64,000 nt of DNA, taken from the NCBI GenBank assembly GCA_004794655.1, contig SMMW01000153.1, positions 2,614,501-2,678,500 of the forward strand, written 5' to 3'. A program made the translations under genes and the position numbers. Position 1 is the stretch's first letter. Each line of letters starts with the position of its first letter. Of the stretch, positions 13,280 to 25,149 are shown piece after piece. The notes under the pieces are model-generated. The model ran no database searches, was not told where the DNA came from, and saw only the letters and a program-made list of their open reading frames with translations. The stretch comes from Marisa cornuarietis. Lineage: Eukaryota > Mollusca > Gastropoda > Architaenioglossa > Ampullariidae.

Positions 13280-14084
13280 CTTTTTGATTAGTCTGTCAGA
13301 CCGATACCTCTCGATTACATTTTAGCTAACTTTACTTTGTACTGTTACCTGTTTATTATTTATTTTATTTTATTTTTTTTGTGTCCGCATTCTATAAGAG
13401 TCGATCAGGTGTTTGCCAAAGATACTGTGTAATGTTCGTTTTACTTATAATGTACCTAGAAATACTGTACATATTCGCCATGTCTTTATGAGTATTTTGT
13501 ACATATTGTCTTTCACAATCACCATGTTATCTCTCTCAGATTTGAATATATTTCTCTTTATTTTTTCTCATTTAGAATATGGCGGGGTTTACCTTGATAC
13601 AGACGTGCTGGTTCTCAAGTCCCTGGATCACATACGAATCTATCCCGTCGTCATGGGAACGGAAATGAATGGCTGGAATTTTTGTAATGGCATGATTCTA
13701 AGCGAGAGGAACTCCACGTTCCTACAGCGGTGGTTAGCCAATTACAGTGATTTCGACGATTCCCAGTGGGCTCATCACTCCACTCGGGTGCCATACCTGC
13801 TGTACATGGAGACACCCGCTCTTGTGCACGTCGTTGACTCTTTCTTCAGACCGAACTGGGTAGACATCGGCAAGTTGTATCGGAGCGGGGAACGGTACCC
13901 GTGGGACGACTTGCTGGCCCTGCACTTGTACGTGCGGTTCCACCTGAAGTTCTTTGCCGAAGGTCAAAGTGCAGTTCAGAAAAACTGCACGCTGGGAGAA
14001 ATACTGCGATATGTCCTGCATGGTGTTAGTGATGCTTGTCAGCTGACCACTCAGAACACGACTAACACAAATATACAAAACTAA
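8870..14084 (+). CDS. Type II membrane glycosyltransferase with DXD motif, paralogue A (GT32/A4GALT-like)
   Basis: There are three coding exons, 8870..8996, 11436..11930 and 13576..14084, with GT/AG introns of 2,439 and 1,645 bp. Both junctions are phase 1 and the sum is 1,131 nt (376 aa). Exon 1 encodes a short cytoplasmic tail and a hydrophobic signal anchor (about residues 9-25), as in Golgi type II enzymes. Exon 2 encodes a stem/N-lobe region with VPRLVHYVWF and LVLFHGDHLPEGPYW, the type of segment preceding the DXD motif in Gly_transf_sug proteins. Exon 3 opens with EYGGVYLDTDVLVLKSLD, where DTD is the DXD that binds metal and nucleotide sugar. It ends with a conserved histidine/cysteine-containing tail and N-glycosylation sequons (for example NCT). 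I infer transfer of a hexose to a glycan or glycolipid in the Golgi; the substrate is unknown. The start was chosen by alignment to paralogue B (MxLR..K..F). An upstream in-frame ATG at 8723 exists but has no counterpart in B. Confidence 0.85.
9790..10960 (-). mobile_element. LTR-retrotransposon-like element, copy 1 (in intron 1 of paralogue A)
   Basis: Its reverse complement shares scattered blocks, in the same order, with 32590-34240. These include GTAGCGCCT near one end, TTTAACTTTGTGT, ACGGGACGCCT, the 11-bp inverted repeat and the segment beyond it (for example GTCGACGTGAG versus GTCGGCGTGGA). A TGGGGGCTCGG motif on the minus strand at about 9951-9941 resembles the start of a tRNA-Pro primer-binding site. 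No gag or pol is seen, so it could be a solo LTR with a little internal sequence. The boundaries are not resolved. Confidence 0.45.
9901..9987. other. 11-bp inverted repeat around primer-site-like motif (copy 1)
   Basis: CACTAAATTGC at 9901-9911 and its exact reverse complement GCAATTTAGTG at 9977-9987 enclose 65 nt. Inside these is CGAGCCCCCAG, the complement of the tRNA-Pro-like primer site. The same arms recur in the second element copy although the enclosed sequence has diverged. Confidence 0.75.
12035..12081. repeat. (AAT)n microsatellite in intron 2 of paralogue A
   Basis: About 15 uninterrupted trinucleotide copies of ATA/AAT lie roughly 100 bp downstream of exon 2. Confidence 0.95.
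12640..12775. repeat. Two-copy tandem duplication, 67-bp period, in intron 2 of paralogue A
   Basis: CCAGCAGACACACAGCAACT begins at 12650 and recurs with small changes at 12717, followed in both cases by GGGGAAACTC and an AAACACA...AGCAATACTC segment. The surrounding intron is unusually rich in C and A and poor in G. Confidence 0.7.
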
Positions 14085-16019
14085 CTTAAACTCTGTAAAT
14101 GTTTCATTCCATTAGCCGTTGACAACAGGTGTGTTCCTGTCAACCAACTTTACAACTTTAGTTTTTCTGTTCTTGCTTGTGTGTTTTTGTTTCTTGAACA
14201 CGTTAGAAGAAAACAAATAGCGATCTTATATCTTTTCTGTCCTAATTACAGGCTAATTTATCTGGGTTCTTAATTTATGAAAAAATAGGTTTTTTTGTTT
14301 TCTTTTCGGTTGATGACCAGCTGTAACTAACTTCTAGTCTGGAACACATCTTGAAATAACAAGAAGTGATGAGCAGAGACGAGAACATACCGGTGAGCAA
14401 TGACCATGAATAAGTAATGAATGTCTTGCTTTATAAATTATGCTTATATTTTATTTCGTCCTGAGATTTCCCTTTCAATTTTAGTACTGTGTTTTGTGAT
14501 ATAGATTGTTGTGTATACTAAGGTGTTGTGAAACAACAGCTTCCACTGATGGCAGCAGCTGGTTTTGAAGTCAAGTATACAAAACAATTCTTATACTAAC
14601 AGCCCTCAAAATTAAGTCAAAGAAATGTGCTGTTAAATGTACAGGGTACATGTAATAGCTCCCTCATCCCCCTCCCCAACTCTTGCTACCGCCACCTCAT
14701 TCCCTTCCAATACAAAATAGATATCAGCAGATGCGTTCTCCTTGTCTTCTTGGTGATGGATATAAACCAAAACAATTCCTAAAGCTTATCCATAAATAAA
14801 AATAAAATCTATAAAGCTTACTTGTACAGAAGTGAACGATGGAAAACATGAAAACAGGAGCACAGTACATATTGACAGGGTGTACAGCTGTAGTGTCACG
14901 AATACTGACAACACGAGTGCTCAACATTCACACCTTCATCCTGATATTTACGCGTTCTTTCGTTCCTGTACAAAGAAAAATCCTACATCTTCTTCTCGTA
15001 GGCTTTAATTACTAATTACTATTTTAATTGCAGGTTTCTATCACAGCACACTCGATGCTGTAAGTAAACAAACAAAAAGCAAAAACGCTTTCACTCAAGC
15101 CAAATAACAGTGGCCCCGGTTTGAGAAATTAAGAAATTATAAATTATAAGGTGAAGTTCTTCGTAACCAAAAGGTTAAATCGACACAGTTACACAACGAT
15201 GATAAATATAGTAATGGACGTTTTCTCTACAGTACTCACCCGGACCTGGACAGCATAAGAAATTTGTCTTGTAACATGTACTGACAGATGTCGCTGCCAT
15301 CGACTGACCTTCATGAAGTATATATATGAGTATATCAGTACCTACCGTTTCTCTGTGGGAAGTGAGGAGCTGGCCAGTGTCGGGTATTTATTCAAACCCA
15401 ATATCCCTTCTAGAATGTTGCCTCGTCCCCCGTCTGTGACAAGTAGTCATATCACTGACATTCACAAGTATGAAATGAAAAAGAAGACTTATCACCTTGA
15501 TAATAGGCTTTGTAATGAAAAAGCTCCTATAATTATATCTTAATTCTATTAAAACCATCTTCTTCATCATTATTTCCCCCCAGAAATAACCTTTAAATAT
15601 TATATCTACTACTACTACATTATTGTAGAACATTACGAAGAAATACTAAAACTCGTGATTAATTCTGACCATAGGGTATTACATTTTTTGTATTTTATTA
15701 ATCTTACAGTAGTAATATTTCATGTAATAAATGTGTTATTCTTTTATCATAATTTGATCAATGATCATTCACCAGTTGCATAGGTTGTATTTCTTATTAT
15801 TTTAGTTTAATAATTTCTGATTCCGTAATAGATTATTCTACTTTGTAAGTATAGTTGTTTAGGAATAAAGATTCTCAGTTTTTTAAAATTAAATTGTACA
15901 GAATATCTGCAGTATTTACTAGTATTTACAAAGTTTTATTTTACCTTCAGATGTCAACTAGATCCCACTAGATTTCCTAACATTACCCTTCCTTCTCTTC
16001 TTACCTAATTACCTATCAC
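14085..16019. other. 3' flank of paralogue A, no gene seen
   Basis: This is A/T-rich sequence with no recognisable ORF. No obvious poly(A) signal lies within the first 300 nt after the stop. AATAAA-type hexamers occur near 14790, which is far for a 3' end unless the UTR is long. Confidence 0.4.
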
Positions 16020-16310
16020 GCACATCAATGGTGCCCCCTCACACTGTCAGTTGTTGTTAGCATTATGCTGAATATAGATACGACTGATGATGTGTTTGTG
16101 ACTGTCACACGATGTTACTTGTAGACCAGACGGTGTAGAAACCGTCGATGGTGTATATCTGGTGCTTGATGTACCAGCAGTCGTAGTTGGTTGTAACATC
16201 TCGTGCTGTTGTATAGCAAGCACTGCTGTAGGAATAACATTTCTTCGGTTTACTGAAAGTCCAAGACTTGCTTGTACTGTATAAGTGACTGGATAACAAT
16301 CCATTTTGAA
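16020..16310 (+). repeat. Dispersed repeat family X, copy 1
   Basis: This segment matches, inverted, about 24970-24650 over its whole length (shared blocks TCACACTGTCAGTTGTTGTT, GATACGACTGATGATGTG and CAAGACTTGCTTGTACTGTA). It also matches 19017-19150 over its second half. A following block (16390-16500, GTGCCTCTTTTTC... then TTTTCAGCGATTTTTGCTGA) recurs at 19900-20015. The class is unknown. No long ORF lies in it. Confidence 0.7.
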
Positions 16311-17500
16311 ATGTTTTGAGCAAATTCATGAGTGCGGTGTGGGGACGAAGTTCGCATGGCACGTTTGAACAAAGCAGAGACTTGTATATCCAGGTGCCTC
16401 TTTTTCATAAAACACCACCGAACGTGTTTCTGTGATACATAGTGCTTTATTTTCAGCGATTTTTGCTGAGCGCTCTTGCTGTCCTTTAAAGTGCTAGATC
16501 TCTTAACATTACCCTACTTTCTCTTCTTACCTAATTACATATCACTTGTTACATATTACGAATTCCTTACAATACATAACTAAATAAAACTATATTCCAG
16601 GATCTTTCACTTTCGTCAGGCAAAATGCCTCAAGGATTTAGTCGTCAAGAATGTCTGCTACAGGTGCTAACAGGAGACATTCACACTCCTTTCCATCCTT
16701 ATTGTTACAACACGCAACAGCCCCGTACAAGATGGCGATCTTCGCGTGATTTGTTGCGACAACTAAATCGGTAGATCGACAACTGCTGTTTTTTCTCCAT
16801 CGCACGTGCCATACGCACGGGATTAAAAAATAATTACTACTTTGGCTGACCGCACTAAGTCGCAGCACAACGATTTCTCTCACTCCTGTACTTTTAACAG
16901 CTGACGCTCTGTGCGTCACGCTTTGCTGAGTCTTAAAGACCTACCCGTGACACATTTCACACTCAAAACATTCATTTTATATCACTTATGAAATGCCTCT
17001 AACAGGAAATCACACAAAATCATAAATCTCGAGAAATTAAATAAAAACTATTTCAGTCCTGTTTCAAACTCCATTTGCGCCCAAAGCCGCGTGTGACGTC
17101 ACTACCGGTGGCAGCATGGTTGACTACAGCAGGACTGATACAAGTTGTCAAGAAAATACCGAATCTCGAAAGCCCAAGCGCAGAGCTGGAAATTATTGTG
17201 TTGTTGAATGCACAGGGAAACAGTGACAGAATAAGTGCATACGTTCCCAGAGGATTTATCGCTGAGAAGACAATGGATCAGCTTCCTTCGTGTGTGTAGA
17301 GCTGACTTCCCTGCACCTACGCAGTACCATGTTGTATGCCAACGCCACCCCTGAATGATACCAACTAAAGGATGACTATCTGAAACAGCGTTCCCAAAAA
17401 TATGTCTCTCCTCTTCTCCGACATTTACAGAGTATATTTATATTTTCTCTACCTACCACAATATGCTTAAAACTCGGACCAGTGGTAGGTCTTTAATGCA
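16311..17500. other. Repeat-rich stretch with weak coding hints
   Basis: Two short open stretches, minus 16919-16638 and plus 17075-17300, contain Cys-rich sequence (ACCNNKDGKECEC; an alternative frame near 17195 has NYCVVECTGK). This faintly recalls a THAP-type zinc finger of DNA transposons, but the similarity is too short to call. Confidence 0.25.
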
Positions 17501-17524
17501 TTGTAAAGTGTGGGGGGTGTGTTC

Positions 17525-17700
17525 GACATCTTTGCTCTATTCCGGACGAGGTGAGCGAGGGCAGAGACTTTAGAGAGAGAAGGACTAGCAGCTCAAGCAC
17601 GGGAACAGATAACTTGCGACGCGCATGCGCTGGACTAAGCCATTGCTTCGTTCTTTCCGCTTTGACTTTACACAGTGTGTCACAGAGCTACTGTCGTAAT
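17525..17700. repeat. Dispersed repeat family Y, copy 1
   Basis: A segment around ACAGATAACTTGCGACGCGC and ATGCGCTGGACTAAGC followed by TTTACACAGTGTGT matches 27395-27500. An LTR or promoter-bearing repeat is possible; only the shared sequence is seen. Confidence 0.55.
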
Positions 17701-19016
17701 TATTTTGAGATATGTGTGTGTGAAGATAATAAGTGATCTATTATAATATGCAGTCAGTTGTAATATGTTAAATAATTTGAAAAGATAAGCTAACACAACG
17801 CACGATGTTAAGAACTTTATAAAAGTTGTAGATAAACTAAAAATTCTTTTTGAAATTGTTACCTGAAGGAACGATATCTACATTTCTGTGCGAGGAAATA
17901 AGTAGAAACAATTTTGTGATTTTTTCTGTGTGTAAAACGATATGTTTCTATTTGAGAAAAATGATCATGACTTCTAAACTACCAAATTAAACCACCATAA
18001 AAATGTTTAGACACATCTCAAGAAGTACTCAACCAAATTTTAGGACACTAACATGTTTCAGTATAAAGGTATTGCCGTCTTTAGTCTCTTCATACCTAAC
18101 ATTTAGCCTCATGTTTCCTCACATATTCCTTGCGATTTCTGCACACATTAGCTGAAGAATCAGCAGCAGCAGCAGACCAGTTGCTAATCTGTAAAAATTC
18201 TGTAGTTTTCTATATTTGGCTTGAATAAGGCAACCCAAGCTACACCCACCCAACCTCTGTTTTTTTTAGGCAGTTTGTGTATATGGCTGTAGTTTGATAT
18301 TTTCGTGCATGATTGAGACAACCTACTTTCTCTTCTCTTGTTGATAGTAAAGGTATGAGATTGACTTCCATTAAGTGTAACGTATTATGCAAGGTGACTC
18401 ACCTTCAAATAACTGTTCCATATACACAACTCCAAACCTAAAACCATTTTACAACATGTTGGGTGTCTGACTTCATATCCTTGGTTGAAAATTCATTGCT
18501 GAAGCAGTGTAGAGCATGCTCCTCTTAATCCAGCAACTGATAGGCTACTAGTTTGTTTTTTTTGTTTTTGTTTTTTGTTTTTTGCAAGTTTACCTGCACG
18601 ATCAGAGATTTGCATTACGAGAGCAGCTGGAACCAAGTTGATGTGAGTATGTATGTGAGAGTGAAAGGTGATTTTCACGGGAATTAACACCATTGTAAAG
18701 TTGGAAGTATGGATAGCACGGAAAGTACTAGGATCCCTTTTACATGAGCCGCAGTGTTGTATATATTTACACATACGTTTAATAAGTTTTAATTGATGTA
18801 CTTTGTCACTCGTCGTTAAGTCTTTTGTTCGGGAAAACTATGGTTGGGGGCTAGTGAGCAGTGTGACTTTTGTAGATAACATGTCACATAACATAGCATG
18901 AATTATTCTATCGTGGGTGAAGAGTCATAGCTGTCATCGACATGCTCAGTTACCTGGGGTTAGAGTTCGCGTTTTGACAGGATAAAAAAAAAAAATTTGG
19001 TTACAGGAGGACAGGC
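17701..19016. other. A/T-rich intergenic DNA, no gene seen
   Basis: The only long reading frame (minus 18774-18493) is low in complexity at its end and carries no domain I recognise. Confidence 0.4.
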
Positions 19017-19150
19017 CAATAGCAGTCGTAGTTGGTTTTAACAGCTCGTGCTTTTGTATAGTTGTGCTGCTGTAGGAAGAAGATTTCTTCGTTATAATAC
19101 TTGCTTGTACTGTATGAGTGACTGGATAACAATCGCTTTTGAAATGTGTA
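19017..19150 (+). repeat. Dispersed repeat family X, copy 2 (partial)
   Basis: It matches the second half of the copy at 16020-16310 (GTCGTAGTTGGTTTTAACAG, CTTGCTTGTACTGTATGAGT). Further family blocks continue at about 19300-19320 and 19900-20015, interrupted by the 568-bp element listed next. Confidence 0.65.
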
Positions 19151-19327
19151 TCTGTATATAAAGATCTTTGAACAAAGTTAATCCACTGGCGTTTGTTGCC
19201 ATTATTTTTAGGATTTCCTTCATGAGTACAAACTAACTCCATCTGAGTGTCGAAGAGAACATTCAGCAACAGCACAATGTGTCATGGTCAGTTTTCTTTT
19301 ACCGAGGATTGCATCTTTTCTCATCGA

Positions 19328-19895
19328 CGTCACGACCCCCGCGCAGTGTATCAGTCACTCAATCCTTTCAACACATACACGGAGCCTGACAAATACGTGT
19401 TCTTTCACACAAATTAAAAGAAAAGAATGATTTGCCTAACGAATCTCTCTGCTTTACTAAGTATGAACAAAAGAAGAAAACAAGAAAAATACACAAATGA
19501 AAAGTCAGTTAAAAAACGATTCCTACTTCCAGATTACTTTAAAATAAAAAAGTCCCTAACCTTTGACTCCTGCCTTTCTGAATATCTACAAGAATACCTA
19601 CTCACCTAATCCATCTATATACTCCTAAACGCCCTACTCAACAAATTCTTCTTACAATTCCTACTCTACTTGTCTTTCCCTCCTAAACCTCTCTCTTCTC
19701 CTACCTGACTACTAACTGCTCCTCGCGCTCTCCCTCACGTCATTTCCTTCCATTTTGTACATCACTCATACACGTCTTCCGAACAACTGACGTCATTCAC
19801 GCTCTTTCGTTCTTCCACATAATCGTCATAATCCTTATAAAATGTAAGTTTAATCAAACGATACAATCAATAACTAATAACAATGATACCTGACA
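19328..19895. mobile_element. 568-bp repeat, copy 1 (possible solo LTR), nested in family X
   Basis: About 95% identical by eye to 59550-60108, same orientation, with small indels. Read on the minus strand the repeat starts TGTCAGGTATCATTG and ends near CACTGCGCGGGGGTCGTG. The block order of family X on either side suggests it inserted into an existing family X copy. No coding capacity was found. Solo LTR is a guess from size and the TG start. Confidence 0.6.
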
Positions 19896-20605
19896 TATTT
19901 CTTGTGCCTCTTTGTCAAAAAATACCTCCGTAATATGTTTTTGTGATAATTTATGTTCTATTTTCAGCAATGTTCGCTGAGAGCTCGTGTTGTCCTTGAA
20001 AGTACACTACCTGCACACTTCTTTCGTCCCTGTGTATTTCTAAGTTGACCAGCACTCGGACATATTAGACGCACGGAAGCTTCTAAAAACTACCCACGCG
20101 CAAGAGATATCATATATGGCAATACACACACTCCGTGACACAGACCTACCAATCCCACGAGACGATGTCGATGTCGAGAGAGCGGTTAAAAACATTAACA
20201 AGGGTGAAAAGAAATTGGTCAGAGGTTATAAGCAGCAGTTTCTTCCAATCCGTTCAAAGCTCGTTGCGTCTATCCAGTTGTTCCCTCTTATTTCTTTCGG
20301 GCTTTGACAATCTTTTCTTGAAAGCTCATTATTTCTTATATTCATGCTGACATTTTGAGATTTGTCTCAGATTTATACAGCTTCCTCACAAATGACATTG
20401 AATACTCCCGACATTTTGCTGGAGAGGTCTCATAATGGAAGACCACTGATCAAGAGCTGGACGCTGATGGTAATGATGTCCTACTACTTTGGAGTTCAGG
20501 GCTTCCAAACTCGAAATATTTGTTTCTTTATTAAAGAATGTCTTATCAAACAGTAGCACAATTCCAACGGTGTATTCTTATGTCTAGCAGACGATAGTGT
20601 GAGCG

Positions 20606-20697
20606 AGTGTGTGAGTGAGTGAGTGAGTGAGTGAGTGAGTGAGTGAGTGAGTGAGTGAGTGAGTGAGTGAGTGAGTGAGTGAGTGTGTGTGTGTGTG
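20606..20697. repeat. (GTGA)n microsatellite
   Basis: A long, almost perfect GTGA/GAGT tetranucleotide run ends in a short (GT)n. Confidence 0.95.
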
Positions 20698-21256
20698 CAC
20701 ACATTTTTCTAGATATAGTTTTGGTAACTACTGTTTTTGAGATTAGCTGATGCTGTTAAGTGTCTCCTTCCTGCACACATGGTCATACGCTTATAAAAAT
20801 AAAATCAAAATCAAATTTAAGTATCTGAGCTTTGTAAATTTTATTTGCATATTAACTGCTAGCACAGAGTATGATTGCAAAGATTTCACTGTCGTCTTTA
20901 GTGAGGAACTTAATCAGCTATGACTGTGCACTGAAATATTCCTATAGTCTCTTATCATTTATCTGGGAACATTTTTGTTACCACTCGAAAAATGTCTGGA
21001 CTAACGTGTGAGTAAAAATTTAAAAGAAGAATGGTTATGATGTGCAAATAAATAATATCCCTTTACTGGTTATCACGTTAAGTCAATGGGACAGAAAATT
21101 AAAAGAAGTTACACATAAGTAGACATACAGACACTAGAAATGCTAGTCATTGGCCGTGATAGGGAGGTTATAGTTATGTGAAAGATATTATACTGATTCC
21201 TCGGCGTGGTCTGGTTTTCTTCAGTAATTCCAAGCTGCAGGCCGTCAGTGACGTCA

Positions 21257-23732
21257 CTACAGTTGATAGCGGAAGCGGAAGTCGCATCCAGCCAGCTGCT
21301 GAATGGCGGCGTCAAAGCGTTCGCTCTGTGCCACAGTCATGTAGTTCTTCCAGTCGCCCACCTCACCTTCAAAATGAAGATGAAAATAGCAGATCATTAT
21401 TGTTGCAAAGACATTATGTACTAGGCATATCTACAGCACTCGGCGCACTAGTCTATAGGTTAGACGTTACCCGCCTCTTATGCTACCAGAACGTGAACAG
21501 GACAGTCGTAGTTCAGAAGGACGCATTTATTTATTTGTTTAGACAAGGATCGCCTAAATATAATCTGTGACATCAATGCTTTCCGCAAAGGCCGCAGCCA
21601 TTCATAACAGGGCATCTACTTTAATGTCACAGAATGTGAGGCATTGATGTTTTTTTTAAAGGTACCTGACAATGCCGACGATGATAGCCTTGCATCTCTC
21701 GAACGGATAACTCAAATAATTGACTCAAATTGGCGAGCTACCAATTTGCTATTTACTAATTTAGGTCGCTTAAAAATAAAGGTTCGTTTAGCGAAACCCT
21801 CATCTTCGGCGAGTAGTCAAAGGTCAAGAGCAACTGAAGTAGGTATATGGTACTTATTTCATTCTGTTTCAGGTTCAAGGAAGAAATGCTAATTTTTTCA
21901 GATTTTAAATTCTTGATCCGTTTTCATGTGTTACAGCAGAATAATATATGGCATGGTGGATGGCTGCCGATGACACATGTGTGAGAGAAAAAAATGTAAA
22001 ATGGTTTCGTAGACCTGGTGAAGAATGTACAGGAAGAGAAAGATAAGAGAAGGAACGCACCTTTGCGAAAGATCGTCGACGGTGATTTGTTTATGCGAAA
22101 GTTCCTCTCTGACGGTTCTTTGTATGTCTCTGAAATATACTTCATCTTCCGGAAGCCACAGGCATCTGCAGTCTCGGCTCACACCTCCGGTGTTACTGAT
22201 ACCCCGAGGAATTCAGAAAAGCTCTTCACTGCTGTCACCGGGTCCTGGCCATGTGATCATTTTTATACCATTTTAGAAAGACATTTGATCAAATAAAAGT
22301 AAGAAAAAACTTCTTTGAACATTAAATTATCTTCGTGGAGTAATGCGACAATATTTTTCTTATTGTTCCGTTTGCTTCATGTTTTTGTTATGTTTGTTCA
22401 CAATATTTTGATACGGATTATAATACATAATACTTTTGGCCGTTTCGGCTTTTCTAATCCCTACATTTGTTTTACTGATTGTCCTTCTTATTTTACATGT
22501 ACCTTGGCGTATATTTAAGCTTTTTCATTAATATAAACTATCTGACTTCTTTACATTGACTAAATCAAAACACTTCTGGATTGACGACAACATCTCTTTC
22601 CAGTCCAACATCAGTCTAATGCACCCCCTGATCACTTTATCCGTCCTGCATACCTACAATACTTCGATCCTTATGTCAGAATTGCAAGAAGAGTGCAGTT
22701 TATGGAGATGACACGCTAGAGGAGGATCGTTAGTATCTGATACAGAAGTCACATCACCAGTGAGGAGACACAACAGAAAAAGTTGATGATATTGTCAATC
22801 ACGAAGGGATAATCGACGATGACGAATGATGATCGATGATAATTTTTGGCTTTTGTTTCTTTGCGTTTTTAATTTTACCTTCTTCATGTCCTCATAAGAT
22901 ATTTTGAAGATCTTGAGTTGGGGATTCTCTTTCATAAACGCATCCATCTCTTTCATATAGCGAAAATAGTCTCCAGTTGCAGCTGTAAAGATGGTTTGTC
23001 CATCATTAACTGATCTCGTTGCCAGATTGCATTATCAACGATACCTCATTCATTTATAGCATGCATCCATAATCCATTCATCCACAAGAATGTACTGATA
23101 ACGGACAAACATTTTTACGCGCACATGCGCGCGCACACGCACAGATACAGGCAATAAAATGATTAACATTTGTGTTACTGGTATCATCCTTAAAATAACT
23201 GTAGATAACTCTAGTCCCTTACTTTGGCCCGTCACGAAAAGTTCCTCCATCTGCTCCAGTGTCGAGACAAAAGGACCGAGAGTCTGGCGGAAGTGGAAGT
23301 ACATGGACACGAAGAGATCCTTCGGGTTCCGGTAGACGAAGATGATCCTTCATTTCTTGTCCTTGAGCTGGCGGGGCATCATTCTGACCGGCAGGTGCGA
23401 GTTTAAGATTCTCGGGGACGGGTGGGCCTCGATTGTCTCCACCTCCGTCCCCTCCAGCATCATCGTCTAATTTTTCTGCTTCCGGTAGTCAATCTTGCCG
23501 GCAAACAGCATGTTGAGTACTTCCCACACCCAGTGGGTACCTGAGAACAACTTTATTTATTTACAATGTCATACCAGCCCATAGTTTTCTGCGACTTAAT
23601 CTGCCGTCGCTATCCACTTGTATGTACATCGATAGTTGGTGTATCTTCTAGTCTGCCTCTGCACCCGCCCCCCCCCCCCATCCCAAGGTATCCTTATACG
23701 TTTTCATTATTTCTTCTATTTACTCTCTCTCT

Positions 23733-23793
<61 letters not shown>

Positions 23794-23941
23794 TTATCTC
23801 ACCTGATTTCGCAAAAGCACAGATGAAGACATCGTCTGCCCGGACCTCCAATGCTCGGATGCAGTCTATGTGTTCTTTCATGGGTCGATTTGTTTCGAAA
23901 AACTTCGGAAACACAATTCCATCCACTTCTACGGTTGGCAT
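21257..23941 (-). pseudogene. Cytosolic sulfotransferase (SULT family) pseudogene with intact splicing and three in-frame stops
   Basis: Five coding exons on the minus strand: 23941..23803, 23540..23223, 22982..22879, 22244..22061 and 21366..21257. All have GT/AG borders and all junctions are in phase. They total 855 nt, so 284 aa if read through, normal for a SULT. Exon 1 starts at ATG and ends in ICAFAKSG, completed in exon 2 by THW (the 5'-phosphosulfate loop that binds PAPS). Exon 2 has SHLPVRMMP (catalytic His) and IIFVYRNPKDLFVSMYFHF (3'-phosphate-binding Arg and Ser). Exon 3 ends LKISYEDMKK. Exon 4 ends in FRKG and exon 5 starts EVGDWKNYMTVAQSERFD, the C-terminal PAPS/dimerisation signature, and closes FRYQL then TAG. 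In-frame stops are TAG at 23469-23467, TGA at 23352-23350 (two residues before the RIIFVY strand) and TGA at 22181-22179. Everything else is conserved, so loss looks recent. Sequencing error is possible but three times is unlikely. Confidence 0.88.
23736..23791. repeat. (GT)n microsatellite at the start of SULT intron 1
   Basis: About 28 dinucleotide units. On the minus strand, the gene's own strand, the CA run begins only about 10 nt after the exon 1 donor GTGAG. Confidence 0.95.
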
Positions 23942-24015
23942 GGTGAGTGGCAGGTCCTCGCTTTTCTGCTCGCCTTCCTATGAAAGAAATGTTTCTAAAT
24001 ATTTCTCTCAACCGT

Positions 24016-24023
24016 TTGTGTGT

Positions 24024-24090
<67 letters not shown>
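24016..24090. repeat. (GT)n microsatellite upstream of SULT start codon
   Basis: A second long GT run, about 75 bp beyond the SULT ATG on the 5' side, so it would lie in the 5' UTR or promoter. Confidence 0.95.
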
Positions 24091-24091
<1 letters not shown>

Positions 24092-24639
24092 AATGATAAT
24101 TTGACAGTCACTTTCTGTCAACTTCTCAGCGGAAGCAGGTGATGAAGGGTAAGGGAGGGAGGTCTGAATGTGTGTGAACTATGATGTTGAAGAGCAGGAG
24201 ACGGTGAGTTGTGTCGGATCCATTGTAAGTGTTGGGCTCGACATCTTTGCACTGGAAGTAGTTTGCAACGTATAGTCCGCGGTTAGGTGTATACACATCA
24301 TAGACAAGGTATGTTTTGTATTTGTCTCACACATGTGCAACGATCGACCGGTGAATACCCCCTCCTCAGTGCAGTATATTTTATGTTTGTCATTTGTTAC
24401 TAGTAAACATACTTGTTTCTCCTTCCGTCCATGTCTCCTACTTATCTCAAAGGCCAACATGAGCGCTCAGTGATCACAAAGTATCAAAAATCATATTCCG
24501 GTGGTATTTGATGACAAAAAGACGCGAGAAATATTATATTAATGATTTTCTCTTAATCACACCTGTATTTGTCGAGAAAACAGGAAATGACAAAAGGGAG
24601 GTATTTCTAAAATTAGCATCATCTGCAAGAGCTGAAGAA

Positions 24640-24975
24640 GAGGAAAGATGCCATCCTCGGTAAGAGAAAACAGACCAGGACAACTATACAGTACAAGCAA
24701 GTCTTGAACTTTTAGTAAAACGAAGAGATCTTCTTCCTATAGTAGTGCCAACTATATAAAAGCACGAGCTGTTAAAACCAACTACGACTGTCGGTTAAAA
24801 AAAAACTTAAACAAAAATCAAGAACCAGACATGCAACATCGACGCTATCTACATCGTTGTAATCTACAACCAACATCGTGACGCAGTCACAAACACATCA
24901 TCAGTCGTATCTTTATCCAACATGATGCTAACAACAACTGACAGTGTGAGGACACCATTGATGTGCTCGAAACAA
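24640..24975 (-). repeat. Dispersed repeat family X, copy 3 (inverted)
   Basis: The reverse complement aligns end to end with 16020-16310, at roughly 80% by eye, and continues to a CCGAGGATGGCATCTTTC block also seen at 19302-19320 and 2636-2655. Confidence 0.7.
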
Positions 24976-25149
24976 CTAAAAAAGAGTTAAAGGTGACAAA
25001 CGCTAGAGGAGCTTGAATGGGAACACGTGCGAGTAAGTAAATAGTATAATTTGCTTGCAGATAAATGAAGACAAAATAAGTTTTTACATCGATAAATATG
25101 TTGAAATTTTTATGATGTTTTATTTTTAATGGTTAAAAGAGTCATTATC

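Noticed and set aside
16638..17300. THAP-type zinc finger of a P-element-like transposon
   Set aside because: Only a few Cys residues in short frames on opposite strands; no C2CH spacing could be established.
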